Of a stretch of DNA of 64,000 nt, positions 1-10,288 are shown piece after piece; the first letter of the stretch is position 1; every line of letters starts with the position of its first letter. Made by a program: the position numbers and the translations under genes. The DNA comes from Oreocharis arfaki (taxonomy: Eukaryota; Chordata; Aves; Passeriformes; Paramythiidae): the NCBI GenBank assembly GCA_013398015.1, contig VZRR01013752.1:7777-71776 (forward strand), written 5' to 3'. Below the pieces are notes generated by a model. It ran no database searches. It was not told where the DNA came from and saw nothing but the letters and a program-made list of their open reading frames with translations.

Positions 1-262
1 ACTGCCCATCTGGGCGTTCCCAAGCTGTCAGTGCCCATCTGGGCATCCTGGAGCTGCCAGTGCCCATCTGGGGATCCTGGAGCTGCCACTGCCCATCTGG
101 GCATTCCCAGAGCTGCCACTGCCCATCTAGGCATTCCCAAGCTGCCAGTGCCTAACTGGGCATTCCTGAGCTACCAGTGCCCACCTGGGCATTCCCAAGC
201 TGCCAGTGCCCATCTGGGTGTTCCCAAGCTGCCAGTGCCCATCTGGGCATCCCAGAGCTGCC
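1..262. repeat. 29-bp minisatellite, open at left edge
   Basis: Eight to nine tandem units of 29 bp, each built on GCCCATCTGGGCATTCCCA followed by AGCTGCCAG, run from the first base of the window, so the array probably continues to the left. Units differ by a few substitutions (CCTGG for CCCAA, GTG for CAG) and one or two small indels. Because 29 is not a multiple of three, apparent repeated peptides in all frames are by-products and not a protein. Confidence 0.9.
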
Positions 263-456
263 AGCCCGAGCTGCTGCATCCCGGGTGCCCTGGCTCTGCT
301 GTTCCCCCAGCACGTGGGCAGCAGATGTTGAACAGCTGGGCAGAGGGACGGCTGATCCCCTTGGTCATCCAGATGTCCCAAGCCCCGGCCATGGGAATGT
401 CCCGTGGTATGGACAAAGCACCCTGTGGAAAAGCTGATGCATCCTGGTGAGTCTGG

Positions 457-486
457 ATGATGACAACGATGATGACAACGACGACA

Positions 487-534
<48 letters not shown>
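457..534. repeat. (ATG)n / (GAT)n microsatellite
   Basis: An imperfect trinucleotide stretch (GATGATGACAACG-type units) leads into a pure run of sixteen ATG units at 487-534. It reads as poly-Ile or poly-Asp/Met in various frames, but there is no gene context. Confidence 0.95.
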
Positions 535-536
535 CT

Positions 537-2000
537 CAGCAATGAAGAGGTTCTAAATTGCCACTGTGGCCATGTTTCTGGGGCATCTCAAAGTTGGGGG
601 CTGATCTAGCTTTGCTCCAAGCCAGTGCTGCAAATCCCACTTTTTTCTGCCTTTGGAATAGCTTTGTGCTTTCCCCCCTCCCAAAATCCCACTGCCAGCA
701 AGAGGAACTGGAGAGCAGGAAAGGGTGAAGCGCAGCGAGCTCAGCACCTAAATCGTGGCAGTGGTGTCAGCAACCTGTCTGCAGTCGAGGCTTTGGCCGT
801 GGATTTTAGTTCTTCAGGGATGAGTTCCCATTATTCTGCTGGCAGTGGAGAGGAACAACTCAAACCCTGGAATTCTTTGGGAGTAGGTTCAGCTCATTCC
901 TGTGCTGCAGGTTTCCTTTGCCTTGGGTAGTTCCCCTGTTTTTAAGAATCGCTCTGGGTGCCTCTAACTCCCCAGGCTCAGGAACACCCCCGAGGTGCTC
1001 CCAGCTGCTGGAATGCTTTTGAATGACAGCACCACTTCCATGGAACTCCTCTGTGCTTCTTTTTGAATTGTTTCCAACCACAGCAGCTTCGACAGAGCTG
1101 TCCCCAGGCAGAGCCGGTGGGAATTGGGTGCAGAAGGATGCAAGGATTCGAGGAAGGGTAAGTACAGCAGGGTCACTTTTTTCTGAGGGAAAAAAAGATT
1201 TCTCCAGAGCAGCTCTGCATCCTCAGCTGAAGTGGCAGACAGGAAATGTTTTTTTCTTTCTTTCTTTAGGTCCCAAAGGATGTTCCTTTGTTAGAAAGCC
1301 AAACCCCCATTTCCTCTGCTTCTTGTAGCAAACCTGGTGAGCACAGAGCTGACTTGGCACCGACTGCCTGAGCTTGTAGCCGATCTCTTTTACAAACCCA
1401 CTCGGTCTGAACGCTGGAAGTCTGCCTTTGTTTGCTGCTGCAGAACTTGGTAGGCAGCTAATTGATGTTCTTGCGGCCAGATGCTGCAGCCTGCCCTGAT
1501 GTTAATGAGCCTCCACTTCCAAAAAGTCTCCCAGAGGATCACAGCAGCCCATGTGTGCTGCAAGTCCCCAAGGCAGCTGTTTGATGCTGAGGAGTGGCCT
1601 GGTCTCAATCCCCACTCTGACCTGGGACAAATTCTCCCTTTCTCACCCCAAATCCTGTGTCTTAAATGTGGCTGGACTCGGAACAGAGGTACCCCAACTG
1701 GATGTGGGAACAGGAACAGCTGGGGACAGCCCCAAACCTGCTTTGGGGAGGGCTGGTTGTAGTTTGGGGCTGCAGCCAACACATGGAATGGCAGGATGGA
1801 AATCCCAGGAGCATTTCAAAATCAGTCTCGGAGCGATCCAGGTGCTGTGGGCACAGCCCAAGGGTCGGGAAAGCTGGGAATGTGGGATGCTGCAGGAGTG
1901 TGGTGAGAGGGCTTGAGGCAGCTACTGCTTGGCTGGAAGGGCTGGAGAAGGACTGCAAAGGTTTGGGGAAGCACCAGCTTAAACAGCACAAAAGTTTGGG
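537..2000. other. Unique DNA, no gene recognised
   Basis: No coding exon or repeat family is recognised. Two short segments are flanked by good splice-site consensus on the plus strand. 1084-1157 lies between a CAG acceptor and GTAAGT; 1270-1336 lies between a strong pyrimidine-tract acceptor (TTTCTTTAG at 1261-1269) and GTGAGC. Neither shows a conserved reading frame, so they are only possible noncoding exons or cryptic sites. Confidence 0.4.
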
Positions 2001-2072
2001 GCAGTCCTGTGCAGGGCCAGGAGCTGGAATTTTGTGGGTCCCTTCCAAGGCAGGGCATTCCATGATTCTGTG
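2001..2072 (+). mobile_element. CR1 3' tail fragment (type B)
   Basis: About 70 bp matching the extreme 3' end of a CR1 element: GTGCAGGGCCAGGAGCTGG, then GGGTCCCTTCCA, then a tail CCATGATTCTGTG. It lies tail-to-tail with the minus-strand CR1 starting 32 bp downstream, so the two 3' ends face each other. Confidence 0.75.
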
Positions 2073-2103
2073 ACAACTGAGACATGGCAGAAAACAGCAC
2101 TGG

Positions 2104-2577
2104 AATCACAGGATCATGGAATGGTTTGGGTTGGAAGGGACTTAAAGCCCACCCAGCCCCACCCCTGCCATGGCAGGGACACCTTCCACTGTCCCAGGCT
2201 GCTCCAAGCCCCAATGCCCAGCCTGGCCTTGGGCACTGCCAGGGATCCAGGGGCAGCCACAGCTGCTCTGGGCACCGTGTGCCAGGGCCTGCCCACCCTC
2301 CCAGGGAACAATTCCTTCCCAATATCCCCTCCATCCCTGCCCTCTGGCACTGGGAAGCCATTCCCTGGGTCCTGTCTCTCCATCCCTTGTACAGAGTCTC
2401 TCTCCATGTTTCCTGTAGCTCCTTCAGGCCCTGGAAGGCCACAGTGAGGTCACCCCAAAGCTTCTCCTCTCCAGGCTGAACAATCCCAGCTCTCCCAGCC
2501 TTTCCTGATCATCTCCATGGTCTCTCCCGGACTCATTCCAGCACCTCCATGTCCTCCCTGAGCTGGGGACCCCAGGT
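2104..2577 (-). mobile_element. CR1 LINE fragment, type A 3' region
   Basis: In reverse orientation this begins with the CR1 3' end (GGATCATGGAATGGTTTGGG), continues through the TGCCATGGCAGGGACACC and GGGATCCAGGGGCAGCC blocks, and extends about 470 bp toward the element's 5' side. It ends where the match fades near GAGCTGGGGACCCC. It contains 3' UTR and distal sequence only, with no intact reverse transcriptase frame. Confidence 0.92.
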
Positions 2578-3612
2578 CACTTCTGGCTGTTTCTGGGACA
2601 TGGTTCTCAGCTGGAAGGCTGCAGGACCATCACGTGGCTCAAGCTGCCCTCCCTTCCACGGATGCAGGGCCCTAAAAGCACCAGCTGTGCTTTCCCCACA
2701 TGCAGGGACTGTGCTTTAGTGGTGAATTAGCCACACATTCCGTGCTTAAACATTCCAGAATATTCCTATAAGATGTTTGTCTTCGATACACGAACCACAA
2801 GGAGAATGGCAAATTTAGGAAGGCCCTGACAGCGAGCCTACAAATAAAGATTAGGAACTTATAAAGGACTTGATTACAGGTTGGGATTGTGATAGTTGGA
2901 TATCTTAATTAAAAAAATTAGAATTGTTCTGCCTGCACACCAACTGCAGAAACATTTTACACCACCGTCAGTGAAGACAATATTTTCAGAGATTAATTCC
3001 AGTTCTTACAGGAAACTGTAGTGCTGAAGGAGGACAGGGAAAAAAGGAAAACATGGAAGAAGAGGTCTGTTATATTGCCTGGCTTGAGTTGTGCCCTTTA
3101 CTTCTCCTGAGATTAAGTTTGATCTTGACAGTCACTTCTGGGATGAAGGAATTTGCTGCCCTGCTGAGCCAAGAAAGCAGTGAGCAGTTCTGACTGCCTC
3201 AGTCCAGTTTTTATAAAATGGGAAGCTGAAATTGCAGCTTGATCCAAGCTGGCAGTAAATTTCAACCGCCTCAGCTGGTTAGAAAAATAACATCCATTCT
3301 AATAAACTCGATAAAAATCATGTTATGGCAGAGGATGAGTGGTCAGACTCAAAAAACACAGGTAAGTGACTACAGGTCAGTGAAGTTGATAGCTAATATG
3401 AAAATAACCACTGTTAATAATTGAATTATCAGTCTGGCTTTGATAAAACACAGTCCTTAGCACCCCCCTGTTTTGCCTAAGGTTTGTTTAGGTCGTGTTC
3501 CCAACAAGAGTTTATTTTGTCTCCAACTTTTCCTTTTCCTTTGTAAAACTCTTCATATCAGGATGTGCTCAGAACACCTAACAGCTCTTAACAACAAGGT
3601 TGTTCCAGGAAG
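2578..3612. other. Unique AT-richer DNA, no gene recognised
   Basis: The stretch is richer in A and T than its surroundings and contains no recognised repeat family, exon or tandem array. The 61-aa open frame near 3239-3424 resembles nothing I know. Confidence 0.4.
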
Positions 3613-3690
3613 GGATCATGGGATCATAGAATTGTTTAGGCTGGGAAAGACCTTAAGATGCTCAAGTCTGCCCATTTATTACCTTAGTCA
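3613..3690 (-). mobile_element. Old CR1 3' end fragment
   Basis: The segment GGATCATAGAATTGTTTAGG followed by CTGGGAAAGACCTTAAGAT matches the generic CR1 3' terminus in reverse orientation, but more divergently than the type A copies, suggesting an older subfamily. Only about 75 bp can be followed. Confidence 0.65.
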
Positions 3691-4104
3691 CTTGTTTGCA
3701 GAGTCATTCTTCCTACGTGGCTGGGTTTGCCACTGAGTTCCTTGTAAATGGGATCTGTTTTAAATGAAATTCTCTTTCTTACTCTCCTCCTAGTTCTGTG
3801 GGCATTGTGCAGCTCGGGGGGTCCCCCAAGGCAGAGACGAGCTGTGCAGGGAGGATAAACAGGAATCAAGGTTGTCCCACAAATCCCCCTGGCTCTCCAG
3901 AGGGTTGCCTTCATCTCTCCAATTCCTTTGGAAGAAAACACCCAACAAATTTTGTTTCAAGTGGAGAAACACCAGGTAAGTGCAGCCAGCTCAGGCAGCT
4001 GGGTCTGTGAGGATGAAACCAGGCCTCAGGAATTGTCTGGGATTCATGTGCCACTTCTATGATCTAAAACCTTCTCATGAAGAAACTGAACAAACTTCAA
4101 AAGG
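3691..4104. other. Unique DNA, nothing recognised
   Basis: No repeat family or exon is recognised in this stretch between two CR1 fragments. Confidence 0.35.
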
Positions 4105-4345
4105 ACATGGAGCTGGGCCAGGGCAGGCTCAGGCTGGAGAGCAGGGAAGGTTCTTCCCCCAGAGGGTGCTGGGCACTGCCCAGGCTCCCCAGGGAATGGG
4201 CACGGCCCCGAGGCTGCCAGAGCTCCAGGAGCGTTTGGGCAGCGCTGCCAGGGATGCCCAGGGTGGGGTTGTTGGGGTGTCTGTGCAGGGCCAGGAGCTG
4301 ATGATGTTTATGGATCCCTCCCAGCCCAGGATACGCCACAATTCT
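4105..4345 (+). mobile_element. CR1 LINE fragment, type B 3' region
   Basis: It starts at GAGCTGGGCCAGGGCAGG, contains the type B diagnostic block GAGGGTGCTGGGCACTGCCC and ends in a degenerate tail near CCAGCCCAGGATACG. The last bases diverge from the usual ATATTCTATGATTCT end. A type A CR1 lies about 110 bp downstream in the same orientation. Confidence 0.9.
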
Positions 4346-4454
4346 CTGATTTGCTTGTGATTGAAGCTCAGAGCTGGCTGCTCCCGGGGCAGGCTGAGCT
4401 GTTCATCTTCCCTCTTGTCCAGTGAATGTGTTGTGACTGCCTGAGGACATTTAA

Positions 4455-4712
4455 GGAGCTGAGGAGACATGGAGAAGGCTGGAGGCACAGGACACTGGGA
4501 ATGGCTTCCCAGTGCCAGAGGGCAGGGCTGGATGGGATATTGGGAAGGAATTGTTCCCTGGGAGGGTGGGCAGGCCCTGGCACAGGGTGCCCAGAGCAGC
4601 TGTGGCTGCCCCTGGATCCCTGGCCGTGTCCAAGGCCAGGCTGGACATTGGGGTTTGGAGCAGCCTGGGACAGTGGGAGGTGTCCCTGCCATGGCAGGGG
4701 TGGCACAAGCAG
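4455..4712 (+). mobile_element. CR1 LINE fragment, type A, 3'-truncated
   Basis: It contains the GGATATTGGGAAGGAATTG block through the CCATGGCAGGGGTGG block and then stops, lacking the final AAGGTCCCTTCCAACCC segment. Loss of the 3' end is unusual for CR1, which normally loses its 5' end. A later deletion is the simplest explanation. Confidence 0.9.
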
Positions 4713-5940
4713 CAGCCCCCAAAGGCTGCAGGGCTGGTCCTAACAGGGAAACTCCTCATTCTGATAGTTCTGGTGACCCTGAGGAACACAGAAATCTCCA
4801 ATCTGGTATTCCCTGCTCCTGCTCATCAGCTGAGCCATAGATTTCAATAGCAACGGCAGAATTTGGGGTTCCAAGAGGATCCAGAGGTGTGTGTTCACAC
4901 TTGCCCAGCTGCCAGGGCAAAATCTCCGTGGTTTCTTGATCCAGTTTGGTACAAAGCCCCACTTTAGCGCTCAGCGATGCGTCATGGTGAGAGATCAGCC
5001 TCTGCCAAGGGTCTTTGAGGCCACAGAGCCTTGCTGCTCTGAGGGAAGGTCATGGGGAAGGCAGACTGACCTCCTGCAGCGTCCTGCCAAGCCCTGCAAT
5101 CCCTGACACATCCCCTAAGCACCCCTCACCCAAACTCGAGCTACACCAGCAGCACAAATTCCCCGTGCTGCCTCCTCGGAGCTGCTAATCAGTGCCATGC
5201 CTTGCTCCCTGTTTTTTTCCCGACACAATTGTGGTGCATCCTGTGCTTGCTTGATCCACTTGGGGACCGGGGTGGTGCTGAAACCCTCAGTTGCTCCTTT
5301 TGAAGTGGATTTTATCCTTTCTGCCCCATGTGTGGTTTTTCCTGTGCTGGAAGGACTGGATTTCCAAACAGACACTGCGGAGCCTGTCTTGTCCGACAAC
5401 TTTTTTAACGAGGCTTTCCAAATGTTTCAGGCAGGAAGACCCAAATATTAATGCTCCTAGGAAAACAAGGAGCTCGAACGGCTGCTGCTGATCAGTTCAT
5501 GATTTCCAGAGGGGCCGCAGCTCCTCAGATAAGGCCGGTGTGGGGTTTTGTGCTCAGCACTAATTCAGGTTTAGCCGTGCTCATCGCTAGGACTGTGAGA
5601 AGCGTCTTTGTTTCTGTCGTGTTGCTGTGTGAAGATCCCGTGGAATAATTTATTCCCGTTGTTTGGGCAAAGCGTGGGAGACAAGGAGAAGAGATGAGGT
5701 CCGGGAAGAGAAAATTGAGGTGTTTGTGTGAGGTTGGCAGAGGTGATCGAGCTGGGGGTGTAAAATGGGAGCAGCAAAACAAGTGGGTTGGCAGCTGCAA
5801 AAAGCAATTTACCTTGCTGGCCAACATCCCCTCGGCTGCATTTCCATGCTCATTCCACAGCCTGAATGTTCCTGATCTTCCCAATCTCTCTTATTTGTGC
5901 TGGTGCCTGAATTCCAGCATGGCACAGTCATTTGTGACTA
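4713..5940. other. Unique DNA, no gene recognised
   Basis: About 1.2 kb with no recognised repeat, exon or tandem array. Confidence 0.4.
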
Positions 5941-6382
5941 AAGGTGATGCCTTGAGAGGCTACCTAGAAACAGAGAGCAGACAGGGGTAAGGGAATAAAG
6001 GTGGGTATTTATCTGAAAGGCCTTCACAGGCACACCCTGGGGAGCCAGAGGCCACTGCCAAGAGGGACCCCAAGATGGACAACGAGTCACAAGTTCTTCA
6101 CACTTTTATAGGTTTGGTTCATCTGCATATCAGCATCAATTCATCAATTAAGCTTCAGTTAATGATGTAATTTCCCCAAGCTCTCCCCCCTTCCCAAGAT
6201 GTTGGGTTACACATTTGGGGCCTGGGACAGGCTGGGTGTCCTTGGAGAGCAGGCCTGGAGAGGCTTTGTTCTGCCTGCCTGGCCTGAGAGAGCAGCAGCG
6301 AGCAGCTGCAAGGAACTGCACAGTGACACACCAGGCAGGGCAGGGTTTGAAAATACAAAAGTGAAAAGTTGGGCATCAAAGG
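5941..6382 (-). mobile_element. Solo LTR of an endogenous retrovirus, with 4-bp target-site duplication
   Basis: The LTR occupies 5945-6378 (434 bp). Its ends are short inverted repeats, TGATGCC at one end and GGCATCA at the other, and it is flanked by the 4-bp direct repeat AAGG at 5941-5944 and 6379-6382. A homologous 431-bp element lies at 55426-55856 in the opposite orientation. On the minus strand there is a TATA-like box (complement of 6104-6110) upstream of a GATAAA polyadenylation-like motif. No gag, pol or env sequence adjoins it, so this is a solo LTR left by recombination. A 4-bp duplication is typical of class I (gammaretrovirus-like) elements; that class assignment is inference. 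Confidence 0.93.
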
Positions 6383-6676
6383 CAATGGCAGCTCCATCCT
6401 GGCTCGAGGCCAGTGGCAACTCACAGAGGTTGCCCCTTCCCTGTGGGATGGCTCTGAGTTTCCCCCCTGGAATTTTCCCAAACTGCTCTGCTTGGGTATC
6501 AGATAAATATCAAACCTTGAGAGGACACTGTGAGCCTGGAGGTCAGGACACACAACAGGTGAGAGCCCTCAGTCTGACCCAGAGGTCACAGATGAAGCCC
6601 AGATGTGGCCACATCAGCCAGACAGGAGGCCACCTCTGCACACGCTATTGTGGGACCCCCACCAGAAGGACACTGG

Positions 6677-7122
6677 GGGGCTGGAGAGTGTCCAGGGCAG
6701 GGAACGGAGCTGGGGAAGGGGCTGGAGCCCCAGGAGCGGCTGAGGGAGCTGGGAAAGGGGCTCAGCCTGGAGCAAAGGAGGCTCAGGGGGGACCTTGTGG
6801 CTCTGCACAAGTCCCTGACAGGAGGGGGCAGCCGGGGGGGGTCGGGCTCTGCTGCCAGGGAACAGGGACAGGACAAGGGGAAACGGCCTCAGGCTGGGCC
6901 AGGGGAGGCTCAGCTTGGACAGCAGCAGGAATTTCTGCCTGGAAAGGGTGCTCAGGCCTTGGCAGGGGCTGCCCAGGGAGCTTTGGAGTGCCCATGGCTG
7001 GAGGCGTCCAAGGAAGGGCTGGAGGGGGCACTCAGTGCTGGGGACAAGGTGGGCATCGGGCACAGCTGGGACTCAATGATCCTGGAGAGCTTTTCCAGCC
7101 TCAGGGATCTGGGGTTCTGTGG
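6677..7122 (+). mobile_element. CR1 LINE fragment, type C 3' region
   Basis: About 445 bp that nearly duplicates the copy at 41018-41532. Shared landmarks are GTCCAGGGCAGGGAACGG, GCTCAGCCTGGAGCAAAGG, CTGCCTGGAAAGGGTGCTCA and the end block CTTTTCCAGCCTCAGGG. The terminal microsatellite has decayed to GGGGTTCTGTGG. The long open frame across it (6199-7365) is fortuitous and also spans part of the adjacent solo LTR. Confidence 0.9.
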
Positions 7123-7613
7123 TTAAGTGGAAAACCAGACAGCACAAACTTTTTTGCATTGCAGACAGGGCATGGCGATCACTTAAACACAATCCATGAG
7201 ACAGAAGGAGGTGCTGGAGGAGAGAAAGAAAAAGAGAAGGGGAGGATGTTTCAAGCTACAAAATCCAGCTCCTGCTCTGCACTGCAAAATTTGGCAAGGT
7301 TTTATTGGTTTAAGGCAAAGAGCTCCTCGCTGCAATTCAGGAAGCAGGTCTTTAATTCCATTTAATACTAGAATTCATTGATTGTTTCCTATCAAGCATA
7401 TCTGTGGACTACATGGTTTTGTAGACTTAAAAGACCAGGTTTCTTAAACTCTGAGTACTGCAGAGCTGCACAGCTGCTCCCCAGATGTGAGCAGGTTTGT
7501 TTTGAGGTAATTACTCTGAAATCCACCTGAGACCTGCCAGGTGAAATGCAAAAGGACTGTTAGCATTCAGAAAGATTTAGCTGCACTTTCCCCACTCCTA
7601 ACCTTTGCTTAAA
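7123..7613. other. Unique DNA between two CR1 copies
   Basis: No exon or repeat is recognised. It separates a plus-strand type C CR1 from a minus-strand one, so the two elements point toward each other. Confidence 0.35.
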
Positions 7614-8140
7614 AACTCCCTCAGCCGCTCCTGGGGCTCCAGCCCCTTCCCCAGCCCCGTTCCCTGCCCTGGACACGCTCCAGCCCCTCCAGGGCTCTCT
7701 GGCCGGAGGGCCCAGAACTGGACACAGCCCTCGAGGTCCCTCAGCAGGGCCAGCACAGGGGACGGGCCCTGCCCTGGGCCTGTGGCCACCCCATGGCTGG
7801 CACAGCCCAGGGCCCATCGGCCTCGTGCCCCCCTGGGCACCCCTGGGCTCCTGTCCAGCCGCTGGCACAGCACCCCCAGGGTCTTTCCCGAGGGGCCCTT
7901 TCCAGCCCCTCTGCCCCAGCCTGGAGCTGCAGGGCTTGGGGTGAGCCCAGGGCAGGACCCGGCTCTTGGCCTTGCTGAACCTCAGCCCATGGATCTGTGC
8001 TGATCCCTGTGCAGAGCTTCCTGCCCTGCAGCACACCCACACTCCCACCCAGCCTGGGGTTCTCCATGAACTGACTGGGGCTGCACTCGACCCCCTTGTC
8101 CAGCTCATCACTGAGGAGGAGTGAAATAAACAGGACTGAA
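7614..8140 (-). mobile_element. CR1 LINE fragment, type C, more 5' segment
   Basis: In reverse orientation it starts internally at CCCTCAGCCGCTCCTGGGG, a block that lies upstream of the 3' end in the copies at 6677 and 41018. It continues toward the element's 5' side through CCAGAACTGGACACAGCCC to the region CTTGTCCAGCTCATCACTGA. It therefore lacks its 3' end and preserves sequence nearer the reverse transcriptase than most copies here. All frames are broken. Confidence 0.85.
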
Positions 8141-8904
8141 AGCTCCACCATTGCCTCACTTCCCTCTGGCTCCTCTTTGAGACCTTTCCCACTTCTCTGC
8201 TTCCAGAGAAAGGCTCAGATTTTGTCCTCCAGAGTTGTAATGAGCTCTTTTAAAAGGGCCCACATTAGACTATTTCCCCTTGCAAATACTTAAAAGTAAT
8301 TGTCTCACGTATATTTTTTATTTCCGGAGGCCTGTTTTCTTCTCCTGGCTTTTTCCTGGCCGGGGAAGCATTTCTAAAGCCACCCCTCTGAATTCTGGCT
8401 TTCCGTGTCACAGCGACAAAAGAGAGAGTCTGCCCCAGTGCCACAAAGTGTCCCCGTGGGAATTATCAGCACCTCAACTCTGGTGTCATTCTGCAAATCC
8501 CAGTCACATTCCAGCAGCATTTCTTCCCACAACTGGGATGTGGTAAGATATGAAATCTGCCAGTGATTCAGAGCAAGCCCTTCACTGGAGCTGTGTGATT
8601 GGAAGGATGCGTGTGGGGTGAGGAGCTCGGGAAAACACCTTTGGGCTCATCCCTCGGAGGCACCTTGCTGCCTGTTCTGTGCAGCTTGCTTGGGAAGGAG
8701 GAAGTGATGGTTAATCCCATGGGAATGTCACCTCTGAGCTCCTCTTTACACCTGTGCTTCTCCTCTTCCCAGCACACCTGGCTCGTGCTGCCCCTCAGAG
8801 ACCACCTTGGGAGCTCTCTGCCACAGGAAGTCATCCCTAGGGATGGTAGGCTCAGGTGGCTTTAGCAAGGCAGGGTGGGGAGGAGAACAGAGGGTTATAA
8901 AAGG
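8141..8904. other. Unique DNA, nothing recognised
   Basis: No exon or known repeat is recognised. Confidence 0.35.
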
Positions 8905-9318
8905 ATCTAAGTCCATTGGAGAGGGTCTAAAGGAGGGACATGGGGATGGGGAAGGGGCTGGAAGGGCCATACCAGGCTGGGGGCACTGGGTTGGTGCAGC
9001 TGGAGCAGACTGAGGGCAGAGCTCACCGGGAGCTGCAGCTCCCATCTCTGCTCCCTGGGACAGGGACAGCACCCAGGGAATGCTGGAGCTGGGCCAGGGC
9101 AGGCTCAGGCTGGAGAGCAGGGAAAGGTTCTTCCCCCAGAGGGTGCTGGGCACTGCCCAGGCTCCCCAGGGAATGGGCACGGCCCCGGGGCTGCCAGAGC
9201 TCCAGGAGCATTTGGGCAGCGCTGCCAGGGATGCCCAGGGTGGGGTTGTTGGGGTGTCTGGGCAGGACCAGGGGCTGATGATCTTTATGGATCCCCCCCA
9301 GCTCAGGATATTCCATGG
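8905..9318 (+). mobile_element. CR1 LINE fragment, type B 3' region
   Basis: The distal part (from about 8905, GAGGGTCTAAAGGAGGGAC) resembles the CR1 segment upstream of the 3' UTR. From 9038 it matches the copy at 33845 (CTGCTCCCTGGGACAGG) and then the type B 3' block, ending CAGCTCAGGATATTCCATGG. It is one of the longest type B copies in the window. Confidence 0.88.
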
Positions 9319-9754
9319 TTGTTCATCCTCTCTCTCGCTTTACAGGCCTGTGCTTGAAGGAGAGCTGATTCACCAGAAACATCTGCTCCCATGGCTCTGC
9401 TTTCCAAGCAGCTGTCCCTTGTGGGGTGTCCCACATTCAGGAATTCAGATTAGGAAGAGGTAAAGAAAGGTTAAACAGGTGAGTCATGGTGGGCCGGAGA
9501 GTCAAAGAATATTCTCCTCCGAGTCGTAGGTGGGTGAGATTCTTGCAACATCTGAATTGCAGACAGCTGGAGCCATTCCTGGACCTCTCCCAATATTCAC
9601 CTCTCCATTAAAAACTCCCTCTTACTCCTTATCCTGCTCCTGCCACATGCGAGACCTGGTTCCTGGTGCTTTTCATCACTTTGAGGGTGGTTATCGTGTG
9701 TCTCCTCTGCCCAGCCCTTCTCAGGTAACCTGGAATGGGTGAATGGGGTTATCC
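9319..9754. other. Unique DNA, nothing recognised
   Basis: No exon or repeat is recognised in this stretch. Confidence 0.35.
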
Positions 9755-9862
9755 CAGGTGGATGCCGTGGGAGCAGCTCTCTGGACTCGCTCCAGCTAGT
9801 TCTTACTTCCAGGAAATGTGGTGTGCAGCACAGGATCCTGCACTCTGGCTGAGACCTCCTGG
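9755..9862 (-). mobile_element. Possible very old CR1 fragment
   Basis: CTCTCTGGACTCGCTCCAGC followed by spaced matches to the antisense CR1 segment that normally reads CTGTACTGAGG and GGTCTCA. The match is patchy and could be chance. Confidence 0.35.
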
Positions 9863-10110
9863 ATACGGAATAAAAACACCTGGTGGAACATCTTTCCCGG
9901 CTGAACGTTGAGCTGTTCTGCTGAGAAATGATAGAAAAAGGCTGCTCTCATCACATTTTTAAAAAAGAAATTAGGAAAAAATGCTTGAGATGGAAGGAAG
10001 ACAGGTTATCTTCATTTTCATTCCAAACAGCTTCCCATAAAATCTCCTTCTTCTCTCTGAGGAGGTTTTATATTGTGCCAATCCTGTCGGTGCCTGAGTA
10101 ATTCCCTGGG
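9863..10110. other. Unique DNA, nothing recognised
   Basis: No exon or repeat is recognised between the possible old CR1 and the foldback tail pair. Confidence 0.35.
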
Positions 10111-10288
10111 TATGGAATCATGGGATAGGGAATGGTTTGGGTTGAAAAGGACCTTCAAGCTCCTCCAGTCCATGCCCTGCCCCCTTCCACTATCCCAGGA
10201 TGTCCTGGTGTCCCTGCCCATGGCAGGGGTGGACCAGGACGAGCTCAAAGGTCCTTTCCAACCCAGCCCATGTTGGTGTTCCATGATC
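10111..10288. mobile_element. Foldback pair of CR1 3' tails
   Basis: 10111-10198 is a minus-strand CR1 3' end (GGAATGGTTTGGGTTG onward), and 10203-10288 is a plus-strand CR1 3' end (CTGCCCATGGCAGGGGTGG onward). Each arm keeps only about 87 bp, and they are joined within 4 bp. The result is an inverted repeat with both tails pointing outward. Confidence 0.85.

Noticed and set aside
171..542. Minus-strand frame with a poly-Ile stretch
   Set aside because: The stretch is the antisense of the (ATG)n microsatellite joined to the 29-bp minisatellite.
6199..7365. Plus-strand open frame of 388 codons
   Set aside because: It runs through part of the solo LTR and a type C CR1 fragment, is rich in Gly, Ala and Gln, and shows no domain. 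It follows from GC-rich repeat composition.
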